Assembly (NCBI GenBank): GCA_903891045.1
Contig: CAITDH010000315.1
Coordinates: 1 to 33,009, forward strand
Source: an uncultured Desulfobulbaceae bacterium
GTDB lineage: Bacteria > Desulfobacterota > Desulfobulbia > Desulfobulbales > Desulfocapsaceae
Direction: 5' to 3'
DNA: 33,009 bases
Under the pieces are notes generated by a model. The model was given only the letters and a program-made list of their open reading frames with translations. It ran no database searches and was not told where the DNA came from. The first letter of the stretch is position 1, and each line of letters opens with the position of its first letter. Both the position numbers and the translations under genes were made by a program. Below, piece by piece: positions 1 through 7,839 of this stretch.

Positions 1-59
1 AAAGTTGTGGTGTAAATAAACAGGGGACGGAGCACGATAGAATGCCAGAATCCGGACAT

Positions 60-455
60 TTAGAACGAGTACTTTGTCAATGGCAATTGAGTTACTTCTA
101 CGTTGTTTTTTAGCCGCTCGAGATTTTCCATTGCAATTTTTGCGTCTTTATTCGGTGTTTTTCGAGTTTTTTTAATAAACCCATGCAATAGCACAATGTC
201 GTTGTGTGGTGTTTTTACAAACAGTACTCGGGCTGACTCTTTGCCGCAATCTACGCGAAGCTTATAAATGGTTCCTTTATAACCCCATATCTTAGGGCTC
301 AGAATTTTCAAGCTGTTGCAACTATAAATGTCATTAAGTTCAACATACGCATGAAATTTTTTACATATAGCAGCTGCGAGTTTGTCAGAAACCATATTCA
401 AAAATACTTCGAACTCTGATAAGTCATTATACTCTTGTATACTTAGTATCTTCAT
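60..455 (-). CDS. HigB/Gp49-like (RelE superfamily) toxin-like protein
   Basis: 131-aa ORF; C-terminal half KLRVDCGKESARVLFVKTPHNDIVLLHGFIKKTRKTPNKDAKIAMENLERL resembles Gp49/HigB-type toxins (basic strand, LLHGFIKKT-x-KTP, then helix). Confidence 0.6.
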   Translation of the reverse strand: MKILSIQEYNDLSEFEVFLNMVSDKLAAAICKKFHAYVELNDIYSCNSLKILSPKIWGYKGTIYKLRVDCGKESARVLFVKTPHNDIVLLHGFIKKTRKTPNKDAKIAMENLERLKNNVEVTQLPLTKYSF

Positions 456-489
456 GTGGCAAATGGGGACATAAAAACATAAAAAGCAG

Positions 490-549
490 CATAAAAAGGG
501 GTCAGAGTAAAATTAAATCAGTTTAATTTTATTCTGATCCCTTTTTATG
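490..549. repeat. Long near-perfect palindrome (28-bp arms, 4-nt loop), REP/BIME-like
   Basis: 490-517 CATAAAAAGGGGTCAGAGTAAAATTAAA, loop TCAG (518-521), 522-549 TTTAATTTTATTCTGATCCCTTTTTATG; 26/28 complementary, and both mismatches are G-U pairs if transcribed from the + strand. Confidence 0.8.
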
Positions 550-565
550 TTTGCGAGAGGGGATA

Positions 566-820
566 TTAATAATGATATCGGAGTTGGGCAATTATAAGGG
601 AATCATTTTCAACCTTATATACAATGCGATGCTCATCCGTGATTCTACGAGACCAATAGCCAGAGAGGCTATGTTTCAGAGGTTCAGGCTTCCCTATCCC
701 CTCGTATGGCATCCGTTCGATGTCACGGATTAATGTGTTGATTCGTTTTAAAACTTTTTTATCGGTATTTTGCCAGTAAAGATATTCGTCCCAAGCATGT
801 TCTGAAAATATGAGCTTCAA
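566..820 (-). CDS. yoeB: YoeB-family mRNA interferase toxin (TTG start overlapping the yefM stop)
   Basis: 84 aa; MKLIFSEHAWDEYLYWQNTDKKVLKRINTLIRDIERMPYEGIGKPEPLKHSLSGYWSRRITDEHRIVYKV...LRYHY is a canonical YoeB sequence. Confidence 0.93.
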   Translation of the reverse strand: MKLIFSEHAWDEYLYWQNTDKKVLKRINTLIRDIERMPYEGIGKPEPLKHSLSGYWSRRITDEHRIVYKVENDSLIIAQLRYHY

Positions 821-1068
821 TCTGCAAGCTCTCGCTCAGTCCCCTTACCTGCTTCAAGTTGAGCTATTGACTCAAGCAGTCGGCGGGCATTCTTGGGGCT
901 TCGTAAGAGGTAGGCAGTCTCTTCGAGTGCTTCGTAGTCATCAAGGGACATCATTATGACGGGTTTAGCTGCTTTCCGGGTAATAATAACCGGGGCATGA
1001 TCATCGCAAACTTTTTCCATCGTTTGTGCGAGGTTGCTTCGAGCCGAGGTGTATGTAATTGTATTCAT
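817..1068 (-). CDS. yefM: YefM/Phd-family antitoxin
   Basis: MNTITYTSARSNLAQTMEKVCDDHAPVIITRKAAKPVIMMSLDDYEALEET; the ATG at 1066-1068 is preceded by AGGAGG, so the 1122 ORF start is probably too long. Confidence 0.93.
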   Translation of the reverse strand: MNTITYTSARSNLAQTMEKVCDDHAPVIITRKAAKPVIMMSLDDYEALEETAYLLRSPKNARRLLESIAQLEAGKGTERELAD

Positions 1069-1221
1069 GGTGTTCCTCCTGGGTGACATGTACAGATAAG
1101 TGTACAATAAGCTAAAGTGCATAACAAGTCAATAAGCCGGACCTCTATAACTGAAAAGTCAAAACGCTCTTTGACAATCAGCGCGCCACCTTTTGATAGC
1201 ATCAGAATAATCTATCATCAA

Positions 1222-4200
1222 TCATATCCCTTCTTTCCGGCCGCTGTCACGGAGCAGGGCGAGCAGTTCGCCCGCGTTCAGTTTACCGGCAACATCCGCC
1301 CCATCCAGCAGCGAATCGGCAAGATCGCGCTTGTCTTTGTGCAGGCCGATGATTTGCTCCTCAATGCTGTCCTTCATCACCAGCCGATAGACGGTGACCG
1401 GCCTCTCCTGACCGATGCGGTGGGCCCGGTCCGAGGCCTGGTCTTCTACCGCCGGATTCCACCACGGATCCATGTGGATCACATAGTCAGCGGCGGTCAG
1501 ATTCAGCCCGGAGCCGCCTGCCTTGAGGCTGATCAGAAAAACCTCACCCATCCCCGATTGGAAGGCGGCGATCCGCTCTTTACGTTGCGCGGCTGAAGTT
1601 GACCCGTCCAGATACTGGTAGGGGATTTTTTTCTCATCCAGCAAGGTGCGGATGATGGCCAGGTGGTCGATAAACTGGCTGAAGACCAGGGCCTTGTGCC
1701 TGTTTTCCAGCATCTCGGCCAGGATATCACCAAAGACCTTGAGCTTGGAGCTTTCAATACCGGCCTCCGGCAGGACCAGGGCTGGATTGCAGCAGAGGCG
1801 GCGCAGTTTCATGATCTCGGCCAGGATCTGCAGGTGCTGGGTGTCACCCTGACCATTGCCGTCACTTTCCAGCTTGGCAAGGGCAGTCCGACGTTGGGCC
1901 TCGTAGAGTGCCGCCTCCGGTGCGGACATCTCCACCTGCAGGGTGATCTCGGTCTTGGCCGGCAGCTCCTGGAGGACCTCGTTTTTCATGCGCCGGAGGA
2001 TGAAGGGGTGGATCAGTCGCTGCAATTGCTGCAGGCGATTACGGTCCTTGTCGCGCTCAATGGGGATGGCAAAGTTCTCGGTGAAGCGTTGATGAGTGCC
2101 GAGCAGGCCGGGGTTGATGAAGTGAAAGAGGGCCCACAGCTCGCCCAGATGGTTCTCCAGAGGGGTGCCGGTGGTGATGATGCGGAATTCCGCATTCAGG
2201 GTCATGGCCGCCTTGGCCCGTTTGGTCTGGCGGTTTTTGATGGCCTGGGCCTCGTCCAGGACCACGGTCTGCCAGGCGACCCCGGCCAGCCGTCCTCCCT
2301 CCACCTGGAGCAGGCCGTAACTTGAGATCATCAGGTCAAAGGGGCCAAGACCGGCCAGCATCTCCTGGCGATCACCCTGGCCAAAGATCTTGACCTGCAG
2401 AGTGGGGGCGAAACGGCCAGCCTCCTCTTGCCAATTGCCGGCCACCGACAGGGGGGCGACTACCAGGGTTGGGCCATGAGGGGCGCGGAGGAGGATGGCG
2501 GCCAGGGCCTGGATGGTCTTGCCCAGGCCCATGTCGTCGGCAAGGCAGGCCCCCATTTGCCAGTGGCTGAGCTGGGCCAGCCAGGAAAAGCCTTGGCGCT
2601 GGTAGTCACGCAAGGTGGCAGTGAGCGTCGATGGGACAGGGGGTTGTACCACTTCAGCCAACCTGTTCTTGTGGGCCTGCCACTCTTTGTCGCCATCCAC
2701 GGACGCCTCCGAGGTCAGGTCGTCGAGGGCCAGCGCCGCCAGGGGGTTGAAGCGAATCCCGTCTTTGCCCTTTTCCGAATAGGTACGAAATTCCTCCAGC
2801 CGTTTTTGCAGGGCCTTGGTCAAGGCCAGGAAGGAGCCGTCCTCCAGGGGGATAAAACGGCCCTTGGCCTGGTCGAGCAGACCCAGGAGCTTCTGCAGAT
2901 CAAGGACAATCTCCCCCTCCACCTGCAGGCCGCCCGAGGCGGCAAACCAGTCGCGATCTTTTTTGATGTGCAGGGCGAGATTGCTAAAGCCGGTCTCCGC
3001 CCGCAGGGAAAAGGTCTGACCCTTTGGCCAGTGCAGGGTGCAGTCGGGAAACTGCCGGAGTTGACAGAGCAGTTCCAGGCTTGTTGCCGGATCGGGAAAG
3101 AAAAACTGGCCATCCACCTCTTCGGTATGGGTCATGATCGGACAGGCGTCAAGGAGCCGGTCGCGGTGGCTCGATTCTTTGGCCAGATCGCGCCTGGCCT
3201 GCACCCGTTTGCCCTCCTGCTCGCCAAAGACAATGGCCCCGCCCTGGCCCGGCTGATGCCATGAGCCGCCGGTGCTGATCGGCCTGACCAGGATTTCGGC
3301 CCGCAATCCGTCCTGAAAGGGGAGCAGCTGAAGATGAGGTCGAGGGTCTGAATCCACCTCCTCCACCTCCTGACCGCCACCCACATCGGAATGAACCGTG
3401 ACCATGGCCGACAGGGAGGATGCCAGCTCCCGCACCTGCTCAGTGGCGCTTGCGGGCAGAACCAGTTTCTCACTGAGCAGGGTGGCCAGATTGGCTTGGG
3501 CCGGCTTGATCTCAAAGACCTTGAAGCAGGTGGCACTTTCCCGCTGGAGAAAGGCAGAGGTGGCGGCTGCGGGTGGGGTCGGCCACAGCGAGAGGGTGAG
3601 TTTGTCGTCTTTTTTGGTGATCCGCAACTCCAGCTCGCCACGCATCAGTTCAACCTGCACCCCGGGGGTATCCGCCAGGAACAGGAGGGGGTGGTCAATG
3701 GCTGCAACCAGGGTCTTCTTCATATCGAACTGGTAGGCATCCTCGTAGTAATAATATTGGCGATTGTAGATAAGGGTTCGGCACATACGCCGGTCCTGGT
3801 CGCTCAGTCCCTCCATCTTCTCAAACTGTTCGTACAGGGTCTTGAGGGCGACACCCCGGCCCTTGCTCCACTTGCCGGTTTTGCCCATCTTCTGCAGAAC
3901 CGGGGCGAGAATACAGTAACTTTTTGATGGGTAGTAAGAGAACATCCAGATCAGCCGTTGACCATTGGGGACCGCCGCATTTCCCGGCAAACTATCCTTG
4001 GCAATCAGTGCCAGCAGGGCTTGCAGACGCTGGGTGTTCTTGTCCTTGGGCTGGACGATGGGGACGCAACTGGTGGTCTGGCAACGCTTATGAAGATCAG
4101 CCGCCAGTTTTTTGTTGTCGTCTGCCTTCCTGCCCATGGCTGCAAGCAATGCCGCGCCTTCGGCGGCGATCCAGGGGTAACCATTTTTAACGGCATTGAG

Positions 4201-5400
4201 GTAAAGGGGCTCGCATAGCTTGGGTAGCACCTGGTATGCCTTCTCCCGGTCAGCCCACCAGAGGCTGAGGAAATACAGGAATTGGTAGAGGGGGTATTGG
4301 GATAAGTTGTTTTTTCCCCAATACCCTTCTTCATGCGGTTGGCCTTCTTGCTGGGCAAAGACGATCTTGAGGTTGTTGGTGATTCCATCCGGCAGCAGCT
4401 CCTGCTTGTGAGCGGTTTCCACCAGATCAGTGCCTGTCTTCAGGTTCTGCATCCCAGGGATGGCCAGGAGCGAGCAGAGGTGGAAGATGCCGGGGATCCC
4501 GAAAATGATTGTTTTTCGTTTCCCCGTGTATTTTTTGATTTCCTTCAGGGCCTCATCAAAGAGGAAATTGGCCGTTTCGTATTGTCCCTGGAAAAAATGG
4601 ATGGTTGCCAGACTGCATTTCCGGTTTGTGGAAAAGTGGTCTGGCCAGGAAAGATTGACGATCTCCATGGCCTGATCCATCTTGCCGGTCACGAGCAGAT
4701 ACAAGATCAGGGTCAGGGGGGAGGCGGTCATGGGCGCACTGCGAAAATCTTCGATGAGGAAGTTCGCGAGTTCCGGGTTGGGCTGCATGGAGTTGAAGTC
4801 GTCTTCAAGAAAATGCTGGCCAATGGTTTGGCGGTGGGGTGAGTGGCGCAGGAGCGGCAAGGAGAGGGGCGAACCGAACAGGGTGTCCAATGGATGAGAA
4901 TCCATGACATGACCAAACTCATAATAGATGGTGTCGATGGTCTTTTGCACCTCGGTCATGGATATCGACTGGTCGAAGATCTGCCCTTGCAGGATCCGCA
5001 GGGCATGGTCAAGGGATGGGAAAAAACGATTCCAGGCGGGTTTGGCGCCTCGGTAGAGGACGGTCAGGCAATCGTTGAGCGTGGCAAAAAGATTGTGGTC
5101 AAGGAGATCAAGAAGGACATGGCCTCTGAGCAGCGGTTGATGGCTGGCCATTCCTTTTTGTTTGCAGGTCAGTTCGGCTTCTTCGAGCCGGTGCAGGGCT
5201 GCGGCAATCTCTTTGCGGTCTGGGTACCATTTTTTCTGGTTGCGAAGATCAAGACGCTCCAGACAGCTAAGCAGTTCGTCCTGGCGCATGGTCCCGATAT
5301 TGAGGCAGAGCAGGTGGACAATGGCCTGCTCCAGAGGAGCGAGGGCCTGATAGCGGGCGATAAGTTCAACGGTTGTGGTGGTCATGATGGCGCGTGGCAT
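1222..5400 (-). CDS. SNF2-family DEAD/DEAH-box helicase (SWI/SNF-like ATPase)
   Basis: 1392 aa; Walker A LADDMGLGKTIQALA, motif II VVLDEAQAIKN, TGTPLENHLGELW, and C-terminal LISLKAGGSGLNLTAADYVIHMDPWWNPAVEDQASDRAHRIGQ. An alternative start is the Met at 5385. Confidence 0.95.
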   Translation of the reverse strand: MPRAIMTTTTVELIARYQALAPLEQAIVHLLCLNIGTMRQDELLSCLERLDLRNQKKWYPDRKEIAAALHRLEEAELTCKQKGMASHQPLLRGHVLLDLLDHNLFATLNDCLTVLYRGAKPAWNRFFPSLDHALRILQGQIFDQSISMTEVQKTIDTIYYEFGHVMDSHPLDTLFGSPLSLPLLRHSPHRQTIGQHFLEDDFNSMQPNPELANFLIEDFRSAPMTASPLTLILYLLVTGKMDQAMEIVNLSWPDHFSTNRKCSLATIHFFQGQYETANFLFDEALKEIKKYTGKRKTIIFGIPGIFHLCSLLAIPGMQNLKTGTDLVETAHKQELLPDGITNNLKIVFAQQEGQPHEEGYWGKNNLSQYPLYQFLYFLSLWWADREKAYQVLPKLCEPLYLNAVKNGYPWIAAEGAALLAAMGRKADDNKKLAADLHKRCQTTSCVPIVQPKDKNTQRLQALLALIAKDSLPGNAAVPNGQRLIWMFSYYPSKSYCILAPVLQKMGKTGKWSKGRGVALKTLYEQFEKMEGLSDQDRRMCRTLIYNRQYYYYEDAYQFDMKKTLVAAIDHPLLFLADTPGVQVELMRGELELRITKKDDKLTLSLWPTPPAAATSAFLQRESATCFKVFEIKPAQANLATLLSEKLVLPASATEQVRELASSLSAMVTVHSDVGGGQEVEEVDSDPRPHLQLLPFQDGLRAEILVRPISTGGSWHQPGQGGAIVFGEQEGKRVQARRDLAKESSHRDRLLDACPIMTHTEEVDGQFFFPDPATSLELLCQLRQFPDCTLHWPKGQTFSLRAETGFSNLALHIKKDRDWFAASGGLQVEGEIVLDLQKLLGLLDQAKGRFIPLEDGSFLALTKALQKRLEEFRTYSEKGKDGIRFNPLAALALDDLTSEASVDGDKEWQAHKNRLAEVVQPPVPSTLTATLRDYQRQGFSWLAQLSHWQMGACLADDMGLGKTIQALAAILLRAPHGPTLVVAPLSVAGNWQEEAGRFAPTLQVKIFGQGDRQEMLAGLGPFDLMISSYGLLQVEGGRLAGVAWQTVVLDEAQAIKNRQTKRAKAAMTLNAEFRIITTGTPLENHLGELWALFHFINPGLLGTHQRFTENFAIPIERDKDRNRLQQLQRLIHPFILRRMKNEVLQELPAKTEITLQVEMSAPEAALYEAQRRTALAKLESDGNGQGDTQHLQILAEIMKLRRLCCNPALVLPEAGIESSKLKVFGDILAEMLENRHKALVFSQFIDHLAIIRTLLDEKKIPYQYLDGSTSAAQRKERIAAFQSGMGEVFLISLKAGGSGLNLTAADYVIHMDPWWNPAVEDQASDRAHRIGQERPVTVYRLVMKDSIEEQIIGLHKDKRDLADSLLDGADVAGKLNAGELLALLRDSGRKEGI

Positions 5401-5439
5401 GGATGTTTGCGGGATGGCGGATGATTTGGGAGCGACCCC

Positions 5440-5482
5440 ATGGGATGGATTTTTTCAAGATTGAAAAAATAATTTATCCCAT
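5440..5482. repeat. Bulged palindrome upstream of the SNF2 gene
   Basis: ATGGGAT-GG-ATTTTTTCAA-GA-TTGAAAAAAT-AATTT-ATCCCAT: 7 bp outer and 10 bp inner arms. Confidence 0.6.
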
Positions 5483-5775
5483 AACCCGGCTCGTGTCCAT
5501 TGCCATTTACACAGGGGAGGTGTGTTCTTGGAGTTTTACCAGAGGTTTAGGTGGTAACACTTTGCGGGACAAATGAAGGTAATGGCAGCGGATTTTAAGA
5601 TGTGCAAAGGAAAATCAGTGGTGATGGCTACAGCATGAGGGACAACGGAGTATTTCACCACGATAAATTCAGAGATCTTTATAGATAAGCTCTAAGTCCG
5701 CAACTACTTGTAACTTGACAAAGATTTCCAGCCACACACCGCTTCCCATACCAGAAAACCAAACAATTGACTCCA

Positions 5776-5825
5776 TCTTGATACTTTTGTGACAACTTTA
5801 CCAGATGTTTTGACCCTATCTTTAT
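5776..5825 (+). promoter_or_regulatory. Shared promoter/operator-like element, copy A (upstream of the porin gene)
   Basis: TCTTGAT...GTTTTGACCCTATCTTTAT; aligns without gaps to 8873-8922 at 37/50 identity (counted by eye), with 18/19 in the 3' block. Confidence 0.55.
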
Positions 5826-5930
5826 GCAAGAACTGATACAAACAAGGAAATCTGAAATATCGCAATGAACATCTATGATTGGCAGAAAACACTTTTATCA
5901 AGAATCTATTAATGGAAAAGGAGAAAACAA

Positions 5931-6734
5931 ATGAAAACGAAAAAAAAGATCAGTCTGGCAGTATTGGGAGCCTTGTGCTGCATGCAGTTTAGCGGCGTGG
6001 CCATGGCAGAAGAGGACAAACCTACGGCGAACCTCGCGGTCAGCGCCCTGAGCAAGTATGTCTGGCGCGGCTTTGAAATGACCAAGGACAGCCTTGTCCT
6101 CCAGCCGTCAATGACGGTTGCCTACAAAGGATTTTCCGCCAATGCCTGGGGCAACGAAGACACCAAGGTGTATGTGCAAAGCGCCGAAGGAGCGGGGACA
6201 AATAACTGGACAGAGACCGATTTGACCCTGGCCTACGACTGGACCATGGGCCCAGTAGGCCTGACCGCTGGCTATATCTATTACAGCCTTATCGGTTTGG
6301 ACAGCCAGGAGGTCTTTGGCCGTGCCACCCTCCACACCCTCTTGACACCGACCTTGACAGTGTATCGGGATTACGACCACTATGCCGGCTGGTATACGAC
6401 GCTTGGTATGTCTCATACCGTGCCGCTCATGGACCAGATCAGCCTCAACCTCGGCGCCCAGATAGGCTACCTGGCGGCTGACGATGCCAATTCCTACGCC
6501 AAGGTCGGCACCGCCGAGGCCTACAAAGGCTTCCATGACGGCCTGCTGTCGGCCTCCATCGCTATCCCGATAAATCAGTACATCTCCATCACCCCAGTGC
6601 TGAACTACTCGTTCCCATTGACCAGCAACGCCCGTGACCTGCTTAAGACCAATAGCCAGGAGTTTCTCAACAGTGGCTCTGACGGCAGGAGTGATTTCAT
6701 CTACGGCGGAATTACGGTCTCCATGGCCTTCTAA
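5931..6734 (+). CDS. TorF-family putative porin / Gcw_chp outer-membrane protein
   Basis: Signal peptide MKTKKKISLAVLGALCCMQFSGVAMA; ANLAVSALSKYVWRGFEMTKDSLVLQPSMTVAYKGFSANAWGN; C-terminal aromatic residue (SMAF). Confidence 0.85.
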   Translation: MKTKKKISLAVLGALCCMQFSGVAMAEEDKPTANLAVSALSKYVWRGFEMTKDSLVLQPSMTVAYKGFSANAWGNEDTKVYVQSAEGAGTNNWTETDLTLAYDWTMGPVGLTAGYIYYSLIGLDSQEVFGRATLHTLLTPTLTVYRDYDHYAGWYTTLGMSHTVPLMDQISLNLGAQIGYLAADDANSYAKVGTAEAYKGFHDGLLSASIAIPINQYISITPVLNYSFPLTSNARDLLKTNSQEFLNSGSDGRSDFIYGGITVSMAF

Positions 6735-6752
6735 TGGAAGTTAATTGATCGA

Positions 6753-6813
6753 TGCCGTGAAAACGGCAGGTTGTTGATGGCTCAAGTTTAATAGCCGGAG
6801 ACCTGCCGTCTCC
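6753..6813 (+). promoter_or_regulatory. Overlapping hairpins with mutually exclusive pairings (attenuator-like or complex terminator)
   Basis: TGCCGT(6753-6758)-GAAA-ACGGCA(6763-6768); ACGGCAGGT(6763-6771) also pairs with ACCTGCCGT(6801-6809); GGAGAC(6797-6802)-CTGCC-GTCTCC(6808-6813) is followed by ATTTT. Confidence 0.45.
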
Positions 6814-6919
6814 ATTTTCCCCACGCCACTTGGGCGTTTGTCTTTGATGCCTGATCAACAGCTCCCTATTCCATTGGTTCACCGGGTGAAAATTCCTTGC
6901 TGAGAAAAAGAACACCGTA

Positions 6920-6979
6920 CAGGCGTAGGTGCAGTGTATCTTCCCAGCGAGGGGGCCAATGCACCCCCAGGGTAGCCTG
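6920..6979 (+). promoter_or_regulatory. Structured 5' leader candidate upstream of the lysozyme-like gene
   Basis: Nested stems CAGGC(6920-6924)/GCCTG(6975-6979) and GGTGCA(6928-6933)/TGCACC(6960-6965), apical CCC/GGG; alternative pairing GGGGG(6951-6955)/CCCCC(6964-6968). Confidence 0.4.
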
Positions 6980-7012
6980 CCAAGTCATCAAGAGTTTATA
7001 GGAGTCTAAGAA

Positions 7013-7678
7013 ATGGTTTCTCTCTGCAAAAGAAAATCGGCTGGTATCTTGTTAACTCTGGCTGTTTTCTTGTCAATGTGTGCTCCAACGTGTCGAGCAT
7101 CCATTGACTCTCATATCATGTCCTCCAGTTTCCGCGCGGGCCTCGCTTCGCCTCTTCCAAACATGACCGGAGTTACTCTTGATCCGTTCCTTGATAACAC
7201 CGCGTTCTCTGAGCAAGATTCCAACCAGGCCATAAGGAGAAAAATGCCACCTGAGCAGAGCGTACTGCAGAACGTACCTAACAGAACTACCAGAAAAGCT
7301 GACACCTCTCACCGCCGTTCCTCCAGGAGCCTCTCGGCAAAAGGCAATGTCAGGCCGAACAATTACGGCAAGGTCAGTGGCCCCTTTCTGTCGGAATCCA
7401 AAGTCAGACAAGTTTTAGAAAGAACAGGCTTCCCGGCAAAGACAATTTCCACGATGCTTCAGATCGCAAGCTGTGAATCTTCTTTTTCCGCAACAGCCGA
7501 GAATGTGAATCGGGATGGATCAATAGACGTCGGACTCTTTCAGATCAATGAACGTAACTGGCGGGAGTGCCACGTTTCCAAGACAGAACTCTCTGATCCC
7601 TACAACAATGCGCGATGTGCCTATCAGGTCTGGCAACATCAAGGCTACAATGCCTGGGGCTGTTTCAACCATATTTAA
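7013..7678 (+). CDS. Secreted lysozyme-like / transglycosylase SLT-type protein
   Basis: N-terminal signal sequence; C-terminal LQIASCESSFSATAENVNRDGSIDVGLFQINERNWRECHV...NNARCAYQVWQHQGYNAWGCFNHI with catalytic-type Glu and GLFQIN motif; RBS AGGAG upstream. Confidence 0.85.
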   Translation: MVSLCKRKSAGILLTLAVFLSMCAPTCRASIDSHIMSSSFRAGLASPLPNMTGVTLDPFLDNTAFSEQDSNQAIRRKMPPEQSVLQNVPNRTTRKADTSHRRSSRSLSAKGNVRPNNYGKVSGPFLSESKVRQVLERTGFPAKTISTMLQIASCESSFSATAENVNRDGSIDVGLFQINERNWRECHVSKTELSDPYNNARCAYQVWQHQGYNAWGCFNHI

Positions 7679-7839
7679 TGCCGCAAAAATTAAACGAGAT
7701 AACATCCTGTAAATTCGATATATTTACCTGAAGGGCAAAAATAATAAATGGAAAATGGTTATCCCGCTGCAACTGATATATACTGACAAGTATGGATTAC
7801 TCATCCGCATCTTAAATTCAAACAATAAAGGAGATGGTC

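Noticed and set aside
551-733. 60-aa plus-strand ORF opposite yoeB
   Set aside because: Antisense to a confident yoeB call; no domain features.
1222-5400. DISARM or other named defence system around the SNF2 helicase
   Set aside because: No partner genes (DUF1998, PLD, methylase) in the window.
1117-5424. Many plus-strand ORFs (e.g. 1117-1596, 1663-2325, 2428-3264, 3391-3927, 4843-5424)
   Set aside because: Antisense shadows of the SNF2 helicase frame; compositionally biased translations without recognisable domains.
6878-7012. Assigning the leader as a ydaO c-di-AMP or GEMM c-di-GMP riboswitch
   Set aside because: Some GGGGG/GGGT-type resemblance, but the diagnostic ydaO 3' block (CCCG-A-CCCGUCAGCUAACC-like) and GEMM tetraloop-receptor pattern were not found.
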